Assembly: GCA_003427395.1 (NCBI GenBank) | Contig: BFEA01000569.1 | Span: 599,324-621,442, forward strand | Direction: 5' to 3' | DNA length: 22,119 bases | Source of the DNA: Chara braunii | Taxonomy: Eukaryota > Streptophyta > Charophyceae > Charales > Characeae | Shown: piece by piece, positions 8,161-16,318 of the stretch | How the letters are laid out: every line of letters starts with the position of its first letter | How positions within the stretch are numbered: position 1 is the stretch's first letter | The notes under the pieces: model-generated | Database searches by the model: none | What the model was told of the DNA's origin: nothing | The model's input: the letters and a program-made list of their open reading frames with translations, nothing else | Translations under genes and position numbers: made by a program

Positions 8161-8289
8161 GCACTACGTTGGTTCATTCCATTCTTCAGATGGTTGTTCG
8201 TTCATTCGGTTGGATTGGACCATCACTCAGCTACTGCTTTTTGTGTGTGTCCATCTCTTTCTTTCTCTCACCATCTTCGCATGTGCCCT

Positions 8290-8780
8290 CCGCACGTGCG
8301 CCATACCGTACGTGGTTTGAAATGTGATTTTGTGCTGATCCTCTGGTGTAATGGCAATTCATAGCATGATTTAAGGTCTATCTTGGTGAAGTATCTACAT
8401 CTCTGCATCCTATCCAGTAGGTCGTCGATGTGGGTTAGAGGCTTTGCGTTCTTCACAGTGATGGCATTGAGGCCTCTATAATCAATGCACATCCTTACCT
8501 ATCCCCCCTTCTTCAGAACGAATAAGACTATTGAACTGAAGGGGGAGGTACTAGGTTTTATCCAACCCTTCTCTGTGAGCTCTTTCCATTGTTGTCGAAG
8601 CTTGTACAACTCGACCGGGGCCATCCTATAGATTCTCCCCTTTGGCGTCTTACTTCCTAGGATTTTGTCTATGGCGTGGACAAGCTCCCTGTCTACGACT
8701 CCTGAAGGCTCCTCAAACAGATCAGGGTACTTAGCAACGACGACTTCTATCGTTGGGGATGATTTAACGGCCTCCCCTTT
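8290..8780 (-). pseudogene. Truncated reverse transcriptase of element C
   Basis: The frame reads AKYPDLFEEPSGVVDRELVH, MAPVELYKLRQQWKELTEKG, WIKPSTSPFSSIVLFVLKKG, a TAG stop (8499-8501), then MCIDYRGLNAITVKNAKPLT, HIDDLLDRMQ and YFTKIDLKS. These are the N-terminal RT motifs of Ty3/gypsy, including the motif A Asp (KIDLK). Directly after SCYE a one-base shift moves the next motif (PEDQHKITFQTTYG) to another frame. All homology ends near 8300, before the YLDD box, so no active site could form. It continues in frame from the protease. Confidence 0.9.
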
Positions 8781-9345
8781 CTAAGAGACAAAGACTAAGT
8801 ACATACCCTCCTTTTGGTTCTGTTTATAATAATTGTAGAAAGTTGATGCGCACATGCACCCATAGGAGTCAACTAACCTGCTAGCTTCGTACTTAGCTAC
8901 TCTAACGGTCCTCCCGTCAAGCAACATATGCTTAAGCACCTTCCGGTCCCAGTCAAACTCGGGCGTAGCAACCCCGAGGTAGTACATAACTAACAACATG
9001 TCAAACAACAAGTTATTGCTAGCCAAGAATGAAATATTGTGATTAAGTTCACCACTTCCATAAAAAAAGGTGCAGACCACGCCCTTGATGTAATCTTTGA
9101 CCATCATGCGCTCTTTGTTGGCTAGAGTAGATGCGACAGGTCTACTCGAGTGCTGCACCCGTTCCCCTAGGCGCAGTCTCTCAACGAAGTCACGACTTAT
9201 TAAGTTCCGTGTAAAGCCAATGTCTATAGAGGCACCACACTTGTCGCTGACTACACCAACTTCGACAACGAAATGCTCCCCTTTAGGAACTCTCCATAGC
9301 GCCCTTCAAGACGCATGAGGGTCGCTTGCTGACCACTCAGTCTCT
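8781..9345 (-). pseudogene. Aspartic protease of element C
   Basis: The protease reads VPKGEHFVVEVGVVSDKCGA, then SIDIGFTRNLISRDFVERL, MMVKDYIKGVVCTFFYGSG and FDMLLVMYYLGVATPEFDWD. The retropepsin active site is D-I-G (9216-9224), where D-S/T-G is expected: Asp and Gly are kept and the middle Thr/Ser is Ile. The ILGMDWL signature is degraded to MLLVMYYL. A TGA at 9306-9308 lies just upstream of the domain and a TAG at 8781-8783 separates it from RT, both in the same frame. Fusion to RT in one frame is the usual pol arrangement. Confidence 0.87.
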
Positions 9346-9600
9346 AGGTCTTCTAAGGCTTGAGACACATCTAATGAACAAAGTATCGTGTGGTCTAGAT
9401 GCGTATGCGGGGTGACAAGTGAGTCAGTAGCTTCGGTCAACCCTTGAAGTGGTGAGGGATCGCTATCCACTTCAGCACGAGTAAAACCAGCTACAACTTC
9501 TACTGGCCAGATGTGTTTCCCTAGGATGAGCTCATAGAAGCTCCGCCCTGGCGGAAGATCCTCCAAAACCACCTTTGGGTAGGATCTTCTGAGAAACCTT
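9346..9600 (-). pseudogene. Gag-protease linker of element C
   Basis: An open frame with acidic, low-hydrophobic sequence (EDLPPGRSFYELILGKH, then TEATDSLVTP and ALEDLETEWSASDPHAS) connects the zinc knuckle to the protease. It shares the protease frame and ends in TGA at 9306-9308. It is offset by one base from the zinc-knuckle frame upstream. I recognise no domain in it. Its identity as a linker comes from position. Confidence 0.55.
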
Positions 9601-9909
9601 CACATTTTTGCATCTAAACTGCTAATGGTCATACTCACTGCATTTGATGCAAGCACCTCGTGAATAACGGTCCCTCCACACATCTTGATCCACGCCATCC
9701 CTTACGCATATCGGAGTCTTGTTTTTGTTTTGCACCTGCCCGTGACTATTTTGCTGGCCGCCCTTGCTGCGACCAGTGGCCTTTTCTTTGGTTGCTGCAG
9801 CGAGGTTTCCACCCTCTAGACTCTCCTCGCTACTTAACTTTGTATCCTCCACAAGATCGGAAAGATCATCAATCTCGGTTTGATTCCCATTGGAATCAAC
9901 CATCATCAA
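9601..9909 (-). pseudogene. Gag CCHC zinc-knuckle region of element C
   Basis: A polar and basic stretch (KEKATGRSKGGQQNS, QNKNKTPICVRDG) leads to CIKCSEYDH, a TAG stop (9622-9624), then QFRC. The spacing C-X2-C-X4-H-X4-C (9610-9651) is exactly that of a retroviral-type zinc knuckle, which binds genomic RNA in the Gag particle. The stop codon falls inside the knuckle, directly after the His, with all four ligands kept. Frameshifts lie on both sides, toward capsid at about 9915-9990 and toward the protease linker at about 9575-9600. Confidence 0.85.
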
Positions 9910-11017
9910 TCGACTACCCTTCTTTTTCTACTCTTGCGGAATCTTCTTCTTCCTACCGTCCGCTGCACATTGTTGCACCCCTTGCTGAAGGAGTCAAGAG
10001 TGTGATAATCGATGCTAGCCTCACTGACCATCAGGTTCTTGATGTATTTGGGAATACACCTCAAGAACATGGTCAGCAGGACCTGCAGATCATAGCGTAC
10101 GCCAGGGACGACGATAGCTTTTCTACAACGTTGGTGAGCTCTCGCATGGATTTGTACTTCTTAGTATCAAGCCGGGCCAATGCATAGTGGCCCGCTGACG
10201 TCTCTATTAACTCCATAAAACTCTCTAGTGTGTGGGTCTGTGCCCAATTGTTCATTCGTCTGTCGAATCCCTTGGATGCCACTAGCCTGTCTAGCCAGCT
10301 CGCTGCGGAACCCTACAAATATGAGGTGGCAGTGATCATCTCTTCCTCGCGCAACGTCCTCTTCGCCCTTACCAACACTGGAACTGTCCTCAACCAAGTG
10401 TCGAGTTTCTCATCCTTCTTGTCACCCGAGAAGGTCTGAGGTGGTTTCAAAGGGGTCTTGGGATACCAAGGCTATTGTGGTCCCATTTGTGAGATCGATT
10501 GATGCACTGTAGCTGCAATAGCTGGACCTGAGGATGAAGAAGCAGTTGTCAGTGCAGCTGCTGCTTACGTACCACCTGGTGGGATGCCAAATTGAGGGAC
10601 AAAGGGCCCTGTCATCGCCGGTAATGGAGAAGGCAATGGAAAAGTTGTTGATGGTCTGACACTAGGCCCGCCTACTGCGGAAGGGACTGCTCTTCCCTTC
10701 CCCTGCATGGCACTCAGTATCTGGTCAAGGGTACCCTCGATATCATCTAGTTTGTTGTCCATGTATGCATACATGCTCAACATACCCGCCTTGAGAATTT
10801 TCCCCATGTCATCAAGGGTCGAGTCATCTAACCATTTTAGTGCAGCTTTGTCTGCCCTTTTGTTCTCTAACCTGACTTTTCTTTTCCTAATTTATGTTTC
10901 TCTTTCGATAGCATCTCTGAGGTCCTTCTCTAGCCGCAAACGGATCAACTCTACTTGTTCGAGTTCTACCTGCTCTCTAGTGGGCAAAGGTGGCTGGTTG
11001 TACTGCGAGCCTGCCAT
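9910..11017 (-). pseudogene. Gag of element C with capsid-like region
   Basis: ATG at 11015-11017 opens MAGSQYNQPPLPTREQVELE, followed by an acidic/basic helix likely to be coiled coil (LIRLRLEKDLRDAIERE, RKRKVRLENKRADKAALKW). A Pro-rich hinge follows (about 10570-10680), then the capsid-like part: PPQTFSGDKKDEKLDTWL, GSAASWLDRLVASKGFDRRM, MNNWAQTHTLESFMELIE, KKYKSMRELTNVVEKL, and after a shift at about 10110 LLTMFLRCIPKYIKNLM. This is the usual Ty3/gypsy Gag layout. Stops in the single frame are TAA 10892-10894, TAA 10565-10567, TAG 10472-10474 and TAG 10313-10315. The start lies 72 bases downstream of the primer site. Confidence 0.88.
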
Positions 11018-11088
11018 CTAACTAGAGGAGGGTCCTGCACTTGTCCCATTAGGTGAGGCAACAAACATAGCAAAGTTCCAGATGTCTG

Positions 11089-11097
11089 CTGATACCA
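11089..11097 (-). promoter_or_regulatory. Decayed initiator-tRNA primer-binding site of element C
   Basis: The minus strand reads TGGTATCAG three bases after the LTR end, matching nine bases of the tRNA-iMet-complementary site used by many Ty3/gypsy elements. The following bases (CAGA) no longer match AGC. The same site is complete in the LTR at 13519-13530, which supports the call. Confidence 0.8.
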
Positions 11098-11100
11098 AAT

Positions 11101-11297
11101 TGCAAGGAATATGAGTGAGAGCGATGGACAAAAATCCGAATTGCAAAATCACATTGTACTCCGGATAGTCATGTACAAAGTAGAGAGCACAGTGCACCAA
11201 GATACCATCCAAATAAGAGCAATACAATGAACTCGGATGTCAATGTCGAGGCTCTCTGGCCACACCAACATAGTATCCAATGTCGCTCCTACCGTTG
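11101..11297 (-). mobile_element. Truncated 5' LTR of element C
   Basis: This 197-bp segment is the PBS-proximal end of an LTR, ending CA on the minus strand at 11101-11102. It is clearly homologous, in the same orientation, to 13534-13730 (shared landmarks: TGCAAGGAATATGAG at the edge, AAATAAGAGCAAT, and CACACCAACATAGTATCCAA). The rest of the LTR is missing on this side. At about 11298 it switches abruptly into an inverted copy of the same LTR. Confidence 0.85.
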
Positions 11298-11697
11298 GGC
11301 GCAAGCATGGTGATGGCGATGGTGGTCTTCGGGTAGGAGGCGCATACAGTGGGGGAAGACAAGGTGTGACGAGGAGACGAGAGAGAACGTACCTGATGTA
11401 TGCAAGCGGTCTGCTTTGGTGATGACGTCACGTGCATTGGTCTTCAACTTCGATGTGATCTTGTTGCATGAACATAGATAGGCTAGATAGGCTAAGTAGA
11501 TTAGGCTGGGCGGTGGGCGCCAATCAGTAGGAGCAACATTGGATACTATGTTGGTGTGGCGAGAGAGCGTCGACATTGCCATTTGAGCTCATTGTCTTGC
11601 TCTTATTTGGATGGTATCTTGGTACGTTGTGCTCTCAACTTGGTACATGACTATCTGGACGACAATGTGATTTTGCAATTTGGATATCTGTCCAATA
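11298..11697 (+). mobile_element. Inverted LTR copy fused to element C LTR
   Basis: This 400-bp segment is the reverse complement of the LTR family. It matches the reverse complement of 13945 down to about 13560, with landmarks GGTGATGGCGATGG, GGGGGAAGACAAGGTGTGA and CACGTGCATTGGTCTTCAAC. It stops about 25 bases short of the PBS end, and no primer site follows. With the LTR on its left it makes an inverted repeat: arms at about 11126-11300 and 11513-11697 share the sequence around CAACATAGTATCC, with about 210 bases between them. Confidence 0.85.
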
Positions 11698-13518
11698 GAA
11701 ATAAAATAAATAAAAATCTTATTATTCTATGGCAATTTTATAACTAACATTAGACTTGTGTTATGATCCTGGTCAATTTCGAAGTACACATTCATCAGAA
11801 AGTGCAATGTCGTCCACTTGCAAAAAGACATGACTGAACTTATCTCTTCTTCGCCAGCATACACCTATGATAATGCTCTTCTTCTTCGCCAACCACTCTC
11901 CTCCTCCTTATCTCCTCCCCTCTTACTCAAACAAGAATAATAATAACAATATTGAATGGCTGATCCAGAATCGATGTCCAAGTCCCTCTTTTACTGCAGG
12001 TATCACATGAGGTCCACCATACCCATGGCTACCCTTCATCCTCCTTCGTCCAAGGCCGAGGCTATGGCGGACTACTAGGGCATCGCCCTGATTTCCAAAG
12101 GACAACACAAAGCAGCTATGGCTGCTCCAGCTCAGGACGCCATGCCTGACTCTGTCTCGAAGCTTCTTGGTGTAGCTCTACCCCAACTGGGGCCTTCTTG
12201 CTGCAGCGTCCACCAAGGTGATGAAGATGGCAACCACCATAGCCAGGTAAGTACCTCTATCGCTCCTCCCTCCTAGTCCTGGTCTTCTTCCTCCTCCGGT
12301 CCTTGCTCCTCCCCAGCAGTGCTGCTCCTTGCTAGTGCTGCTCCAGCCAGTGCTCCAACCAGTGTGTTGCCAAACTTGCACACCAAGAATGAGAGGAGCA
12401 ATTGGCTCCTCCTTGAGATATAGCGGCCTGCTTGCCTCTTGGCGAGTGACTTCCCAGGCCGCGCGGCCTCCAAGCGACCGGTAGCTCCTCCCTTTCATAG
12501 GGAAACATCATTGCAGACTTTGATATTGCCCGTACAGGCCCTAGACGCAGACTGGTTGGATTGGTACCCGCCTAGACCTAGCCTAAAACTATTGGGCCTC
12601 TAAAAATGCCAACGTTTGTCTTCTTCTGCTCGGCCTCGAGTACCCGGCACATCTACCTCTACCTGGTGTGGTACTGGGCTACCCGCTACTTGAGTGTTTT
12701 CTGTTGCTTCAAGTAATCGCGGGCCTCTTTCCCCGCCACTTGAGTGTTTCCCCCCCCGGGCAATCCTCAATGCCACGACCACAGGTAAGTACCGTCCCGA
12801 CTGAACGAACAAGTGCCCTTGCGGATCACACATACACTCAAGCCGACAAGCACTCAAATAGACATGCAGACCAGCAAGTGTGCACACCCACAGACTTAGA
12901 GAACTTAGTAACAAGCGGGAAACTCAGCAAGGCATTCAGTCCATGAGCAAAACTCAGAAATCAGTTGTGTTTATATATTATAACATTCACAATCAAGATA
13001 ATCAATAGACAATTATATACAGGGGAAGATAGTCATGTACCAAGTCGACTCTCAAGGCAGTGCCCTTTCCTGCCAAAGGCTTCACCGGGAAGAAATGTAG
13101 ACTCTCAAGGTAGAGCGCTGACAACTCTTGAACCAGAAGAAGACACTCATGAACTCTGTTCCCCACGGTAAGAAGACAGTGAGAGGGGAAGATAAGGTAA
13201 GGGAACAGCGTACCTGAAGATAGCTGCCCCCAACCACGAATTTCTCACCAATTGAGCGACGTGCATTTTGATGACCGGCCATATCCTCGGTACCACACAC
13301 AATGCAATGGAGTGCCACCTCAGCCAAAATGCAATGTCAACATGCTCTCATCATTCCTCATACAACCGCTGTCGCCACACCACAGCCTTCCGGCCACTCT
13401 CCCCTCTACCCGAGAGGGGCCACTCAAGCCAACGGCAATGTATCCTTACTGCGGAGAAGCTTCGTCAATGAACCAAGTAACAAAGTCGACAGCGCTGATG
13501 ATCGGCGATATGAAACCC
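11698..13518. other. Non-coding DNA between LTR copies
   Basis: No gene is recognised. The left part has an AT-rich tract (AAATAAAATAAATAAAAA at about 11701), a CTT/CTC-rich stretch (11840-11935) and two strong splice-donor-like sites (12244-12252 and 12782-12790). An ATG-started frame from 11956 to the first donor (97 codons, one TAG at 12076-12078) matches no family. Toward the right, ACTTGAGTGTTT (about 12690 and 12740) and GACTCTCAAGG (about 13048 and 13100) each occur twice. The part next to 13518 should be gag if the LTR at 13534 belonged to a full element, but no gag is readable. Confidence 0.4.
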
Positions 13519-13530
13519 GCTCTGATACCA
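13519..13530 (-). promoter_or_regulatory. Primer-binding site, perfect tRNA-iMet match
   Basis: The minus strand reads TGGTATCAGAGC, the classic 12-nt complement of the 3' end of initiator tRNA-Met, placed three bases after the LTR end. It primes minus-strand cDNA synthesis in LTR retroelements. It confirms the orientation of the LTR at 13534-13945 and the identity of the decayed site at 11089-11097. Confidence 0.92.
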
Positions 13531-13533
13531 AAT

Positions 13534-13945
13534 TGCAAGGAATATGAGCGAGAACGATGGACATAAATCCAAATTGCACGTTGTAGTCTAAATAGTGATG
13601 TACCAAGCAGAAAGCACAATGCACCAAGATACGATCCAAATAAGAGCAATCCAATGAACTCGAATGTCAATGTCGACGCTCTGTGGCCACACCAACATAG
13701 TATCCAATGCCGCTCCTACTAATTGGCGCCCAGCGCGTAAACTACTGTACTCAACCTATCTAGCCTATCTACGTTCATGCAACAAGATCACATCGAAGTT
13801 GAAGACCAATGCACGTGACACCATCACCAATGCAGACGCCAGCATACGTCGAGTACATTTCTCTCTCCTCCCCTCATCACACCTTGTCTTCCCCCACTAC
13901 ATGCGCCTCCGACCCGAAGACTGCCATCGCCATCACCGTGCTTGG
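13534..13945 (-). mobile_element. LTR of the element C family
   Basis: The LTR begins next to the primer site (TG at 13534 on the plus strand, CA end on the minus strand). It can be followed for at least 412 bp by homology to the LTR at 11101-11297 and to the inverted copy at 11298-11697. Its outer end is not defined and may lie beyond 13945. Small open frames inside it, on both strands, are repeated in the other copies and reflect LTR homology, not genes. Confidence 0.85.
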
Positions 13946-14391
13946 ACCCAGCAGCCCGACTATGATTGTCTTGTGCCCGTTGCCTCATTAACGCCCCTCT
14001 CTCACCTCTGCGGTGATACACGCATCTGGCCCGCAGCGCTAGCTCAACTGCTCGTGCGTTAATGCAGCAGTGTGGCCACGTTGCCCACTTAGGCCAGAAT
14101 GCCTTGTCCCTGGGCACTCACTTTTCTTTATGGGAAGTGCACCCCGCCCCTAGGTGGTCTAGGCCTTGCGTGTAGGAGCCTAGTAGCTTCAGGTTGCCCC
14201 AAAGTATTTGCGCTCAGGCCCAGTTTCAGATACTGGTCCGCGCCTCGTGTAGTTAGGCACGTCCAGGCAGCCCACGAGGCTCCAAGTGTTCACCACGATT
14301 TCATTGGCTCGTGGCATATGTGTGATATAGGAGCTGCTTTCTCATTGGTCCGCGACCGCTACGTGACATGCCGACTTTTGAATGCGTGTGT
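13946..14391. other. Unassigned DNA, possible outer LTR part
   Basis: No feature is recognised with certainty. The sequence continues without a visible break from the LTR at 13534 and could be its upstream part. A 144-codon plus-strand frame spans 14099-14533, but it has no family resemblance and runs through palindromes, so I do not call it a gene. Confidence 0.3.
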
Positions 14392-14653
14392 CCAGGGCCT
14401 CAATCGATTGAGCCCTGGGCTCAACTGTATGGTGCACATGTTGCTTCTTGAAGGCGCCAGGGAAGGCTCATGTTGCTTTGTAACCAACTGGCGTGCTGCA
14501 ACTGTCTGGTTCCTAACATACGAAAAATTGTGAAAATAGGCCTCACGTGGATATGGAGGCCCACCTTCACTTAGGGTGGGCACAAGACTTAACGAGGGTC
14601 TGAGCCCAAAACATTTGTGTGTCCGAGGAGGGACTCACAAGGGCTCAATTCTT
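14392..14653. repeat. Run of strong hairpins left of repeat copy 1
   Basis: Four structures are visible. (1) CTCAATCGATTGAG (14399-14412), a perfect palindrome extended by CCAGGG (14392-14397) and CCCTGG (14413-14418), with one C bulged on the 5' side. (2) GGCCTC (14539-14544) with GAGGCC (14556-14561). (3) GCCCACC (14559-14565) with GGTGGGC (14575-14581), which shares bases with (2), so the two are mutually exclusive. (4) TGAGCCC (14601-14607) with GGGCTCA (14641-14647), enclosing TTGTG-GTCC and GGAC-CACAA arms. No gene is present. Confidence 0.65.
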
Positions 14654-14697
14654 ACAACTTCTCAAATCTAAGAAAATTTTGGCAACACTTCCCCTAG
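14654..14697 (+). repeat. 44-nt module, copy 1a
   Basis: It starts ACAACTTCTC and ends CAACACTTCCCCTAG, with a central AAAATTTT palindrome. It aligns without gaps to the modules at 14780, 19458 and 19513. Confidence 0.75.
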
Positions 14698-14779
14698 CGA
14701 ACGTGACATCTCATATATTATATAAATCTAAACGTGAAAATCTAAAAAACAAAATTGACTTTACAAAGTCAAATTTTGT

Positions 14780-14823
14780 CCAACTCCTTGAATTAGTAAA
14801 AAAATTGACAGGACTTCCTCTAG
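14780..14823 (+). repeat. 44-nt module, copy 1b
   Basis: It starts CCAACTCCTTG and ends CAGGACTTCCTCTAG, the same length and layout as copy 1a. It lies 14 bases before the shared CAAGATTTATA. Confidence 0.7.
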
Positions 14824-15159
14824 AGAAGTAAGCTCCCAAGATTTATATGAAGTCAAGATATAAACTTAAGACAAACCAAGAGTTGGCCTTCAGGGCATAA
14901 CCTCGCGGACTAACACTGTGTCCGACTCTCAGTGGGTCAATCCTATCTTCATCCCAAGCCACCAAGGACTACAGCCCTATCGCTCCAGCACATGGCGAGC
15001 ATCTAAAGGAATTACTTATTGAAAGATATAACTCATAACAAGCAGAGAATATACAAGCAAGGTAAGTACTCACTAAGTCTCCCAAGTTGATTTCACCTAG
15101 TAGTTTATTGGTCCCTCATATTAGTTAACCCTTTAACCCCACTTACATCTGGCATTTGA

Positions 15160-15925
15160 GCTTAGACCATTCTGCTTAGAAACAATGTCCAACATGCCTT
15201 ACTTATACACAAACAAAAGACACGACTACTTCTTTCTTCCTTGGCATGCGACGAGATCATTCTACTTAGAAACAATGTTTAGTTAGCTTGAAACTGTTTA
15301 AATAGACAAAATCTAAATATTTATCTGCCTTTGTCTTGGACTGGGCCATGGGATTGAACCGTTCTGCTTAGAAACAATGTTCAATCTACCCATATTACTT
15401 CCAATGATACTCTTAACTTTAATTCTCTTCTTAGTGATATGGCTTAAGCTATACCATTCTGCTTAGAAACAATGTCTAGTAGCCTGTTCACATGCAAATA
15501 TAGATAAGATCATAGGTGCAATGCATACTCAATTTCCACTTAGTGCGCGGCTTCAGGCTAAACCATTCTGCTTAGAAATAATGTCCAGCCTATCATCTAA
15601 ATTTCCCTCAGAATAAAACAAAAGACTGAGCCATTTTGCGTAAAAGCAATACTCAACCTATCTTAAAGGCACACAAAAGCATGAAGTTGGACCATTCAAA
15701 AAGCAACAATGTCAAACTTCAGTCAGAAACCCCAAAAGAAAAACAGTTGACCAAACCATTCTACTTAGAAACAATGCTTGGCCTTTTACCAAATCAGACA
15801 GGCAAACACCAAAAAAACTAAACACAACAACCAGACTATTCTGCTTCGAAACAATGTCTAGATCTTTAGAAAACAAGCAAAAAATATAGCACTGGGTCAT
15901 TATGCTTAGAAACAATGCCCAACCT
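15160..15925 (+). repeat. Hairpin array 1, ten copies of CATT...AATG apex
   Basis: The 20-nt core CATTCTGCTTAGAAACAATG recurs, sometimes degenerate, at 15168, 15258, 15360, 15455, 15564, 15632, 15693, 15757, 15837 and 15898. CATT pairs with AATG around a 12-nt loop. On the 5' side most copies have one extra base (usually C), then an outer stem whose sequence is specific to the copy: GATTGAA/TTCAATC (15352/15380), AGGCT/AGCCT (15555/15587), TGAG/CTCA (15627/15652), GAAGTT/AAACTTC (15683/15714, one offset), CCAA/TTGG (15751/15778), AGA/TCT (15833/15857) and TGGG/CCCA (15893/15918). Copies are 61-109 bases apart. The copy at 15258 has only a weak outer stem. Confidence 0.85.
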
Positions 15926-15977
15926 TTGGTTGACCTAGTCAAACACAGGCAAAACCACCTTCCTCCCACCTTCCCTC
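15921..15977 (+). repeat. Post-array conserved block, copy 1
   Basis: AACCTTTGGTTGACC, CAAACACAGGCAAAACCACC and CCCACCTTCCC match the block directly after array 2 (21209-21267) with few differences. Confidence 0.75.
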
Positions 15978-16161
15978 AAGGTCAACCCTTAGTCTGACTT
16001 CACACACACAAATGAGGTTCATGCATGAATTCTTTTCACTTAGTCTGATTAGATTCGAAGAAGAAATAAACTGTAAGGATGTATGCATACATTGCATTTG
16101 GACTAGAGAGATGTAAAGATACGGGTGTTGTGGGCACACACAGGGAAAGAGTTACACCTGA

Positions 16162-16318
16162 CAGTTCCCTGCCTCCCGCACCTTGCTTAGGTTCCGACAG
16201 AGCTCCTGCAATCAGTGGGGCGATACTCCCACAAGGGCTTTGGCACGGGTTACGGGTTTCCAATCCTGCCTGCCGCCTTCCTCTTGTATCCATTTAGACT
16301 AGACTTAGAGTAAGAAGG
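16162..16318 (+). repeat. 3' conserved block, copy 1
   Basis: It is homologous to 21460-21611 over its whole length: both open GTTCCCTGCCTCC-like, share CTCCCACAAGG and TGCCTGCCGCCTTCCTCTTG, and end AGACTAGACTTAGAGTAAG. It includes a small arm CGGG...CCTG (16253-16268) with an eight-base loop that corresponds to CGGG...CCCG in copy 2. Confidence 0.8.

Larger units (their letters stand above)
8290..11100 (-). mobile_element. Element C: 5' half of a Ty3/gypsy retrotransposon
   Basis: On the minus strand the order is LTR end, primer-binding site, gag (start ATG 11015-11017), CCHC zinc knuckle, protease and the N-terminal part of RT. The RT is cut at about 8290-8310 just after the motif A region, and RNase H, integrase and 3' LTR are absent. 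Long stretches remain in single frames broken only by stop codons: gag from 11017 to about 10110 has four stops, and protease-RT from 9572 to about 8380 has three. It therefore looks younger than element A or less hit by indels. Its protease and RT are a different lineage from A. Confidence 0.9.
14654..16318 (+). mobile_element. Hairpin-array repeat family, copy 1
   Basis: This unit shares its whole order with 19458-21611: two 44-nt modules, CAAGATTTATA (14837-14847), a TCTTCATCCCAA block, a conserved 26-mer ending TGGCGAGCATCTAA (14981-15006), a hairpin array, a TTGGTTGACC...AAAACCACC block and a 3' block ending at 16318. The strand given is only a convention. No protein is encoded that I can recognise. 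It could be a non-autonomous transposable element, a long LTR, or a retroelement 3' region with tandem repeats. I found no terminal repeats or target-site duplication that would settle this. Confidence 0.6.

Noticed and set aside
8290-11017. Alternative genetic code or programmed readthrough, because many in-frame stops in element C are TAG
   Set aside because: TGA and TAA also interrupt the same frames, frameshifts and truncation are present, and elements A and B carry mixed stops too. Ordinary pseudogene decay is enough.
13490-13520. Hammerhead ribozyme core (CTGATGA ... GAAAC)
   Set aside because: The stem II candidate is only three pairs and the spacing to GAAA is wrong; stems I and III were not found.
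13664-14062. Open frames within the LTRs as conserved genes because they recur in the LTR copies
   Set aside because: They recur only because the LTR itself is repeated. Reading frames differ in length and strand between copies.
14099-14533. 144-codon plus-strand open frame as a gene
   Set aside because: No family resemblance, passes through a strong palindrome, and has no supporting start or codon context.
15160-15925. Array 1 as a CRISPR array
   Set aside because: Repeat cores are only about 20 nt and degenerate, spacing varies from 61 to 109, the flanks are self-complementary to the core surroundings and not unique spacers, and the setting is a eukaryotic retroelement region without cas genes.
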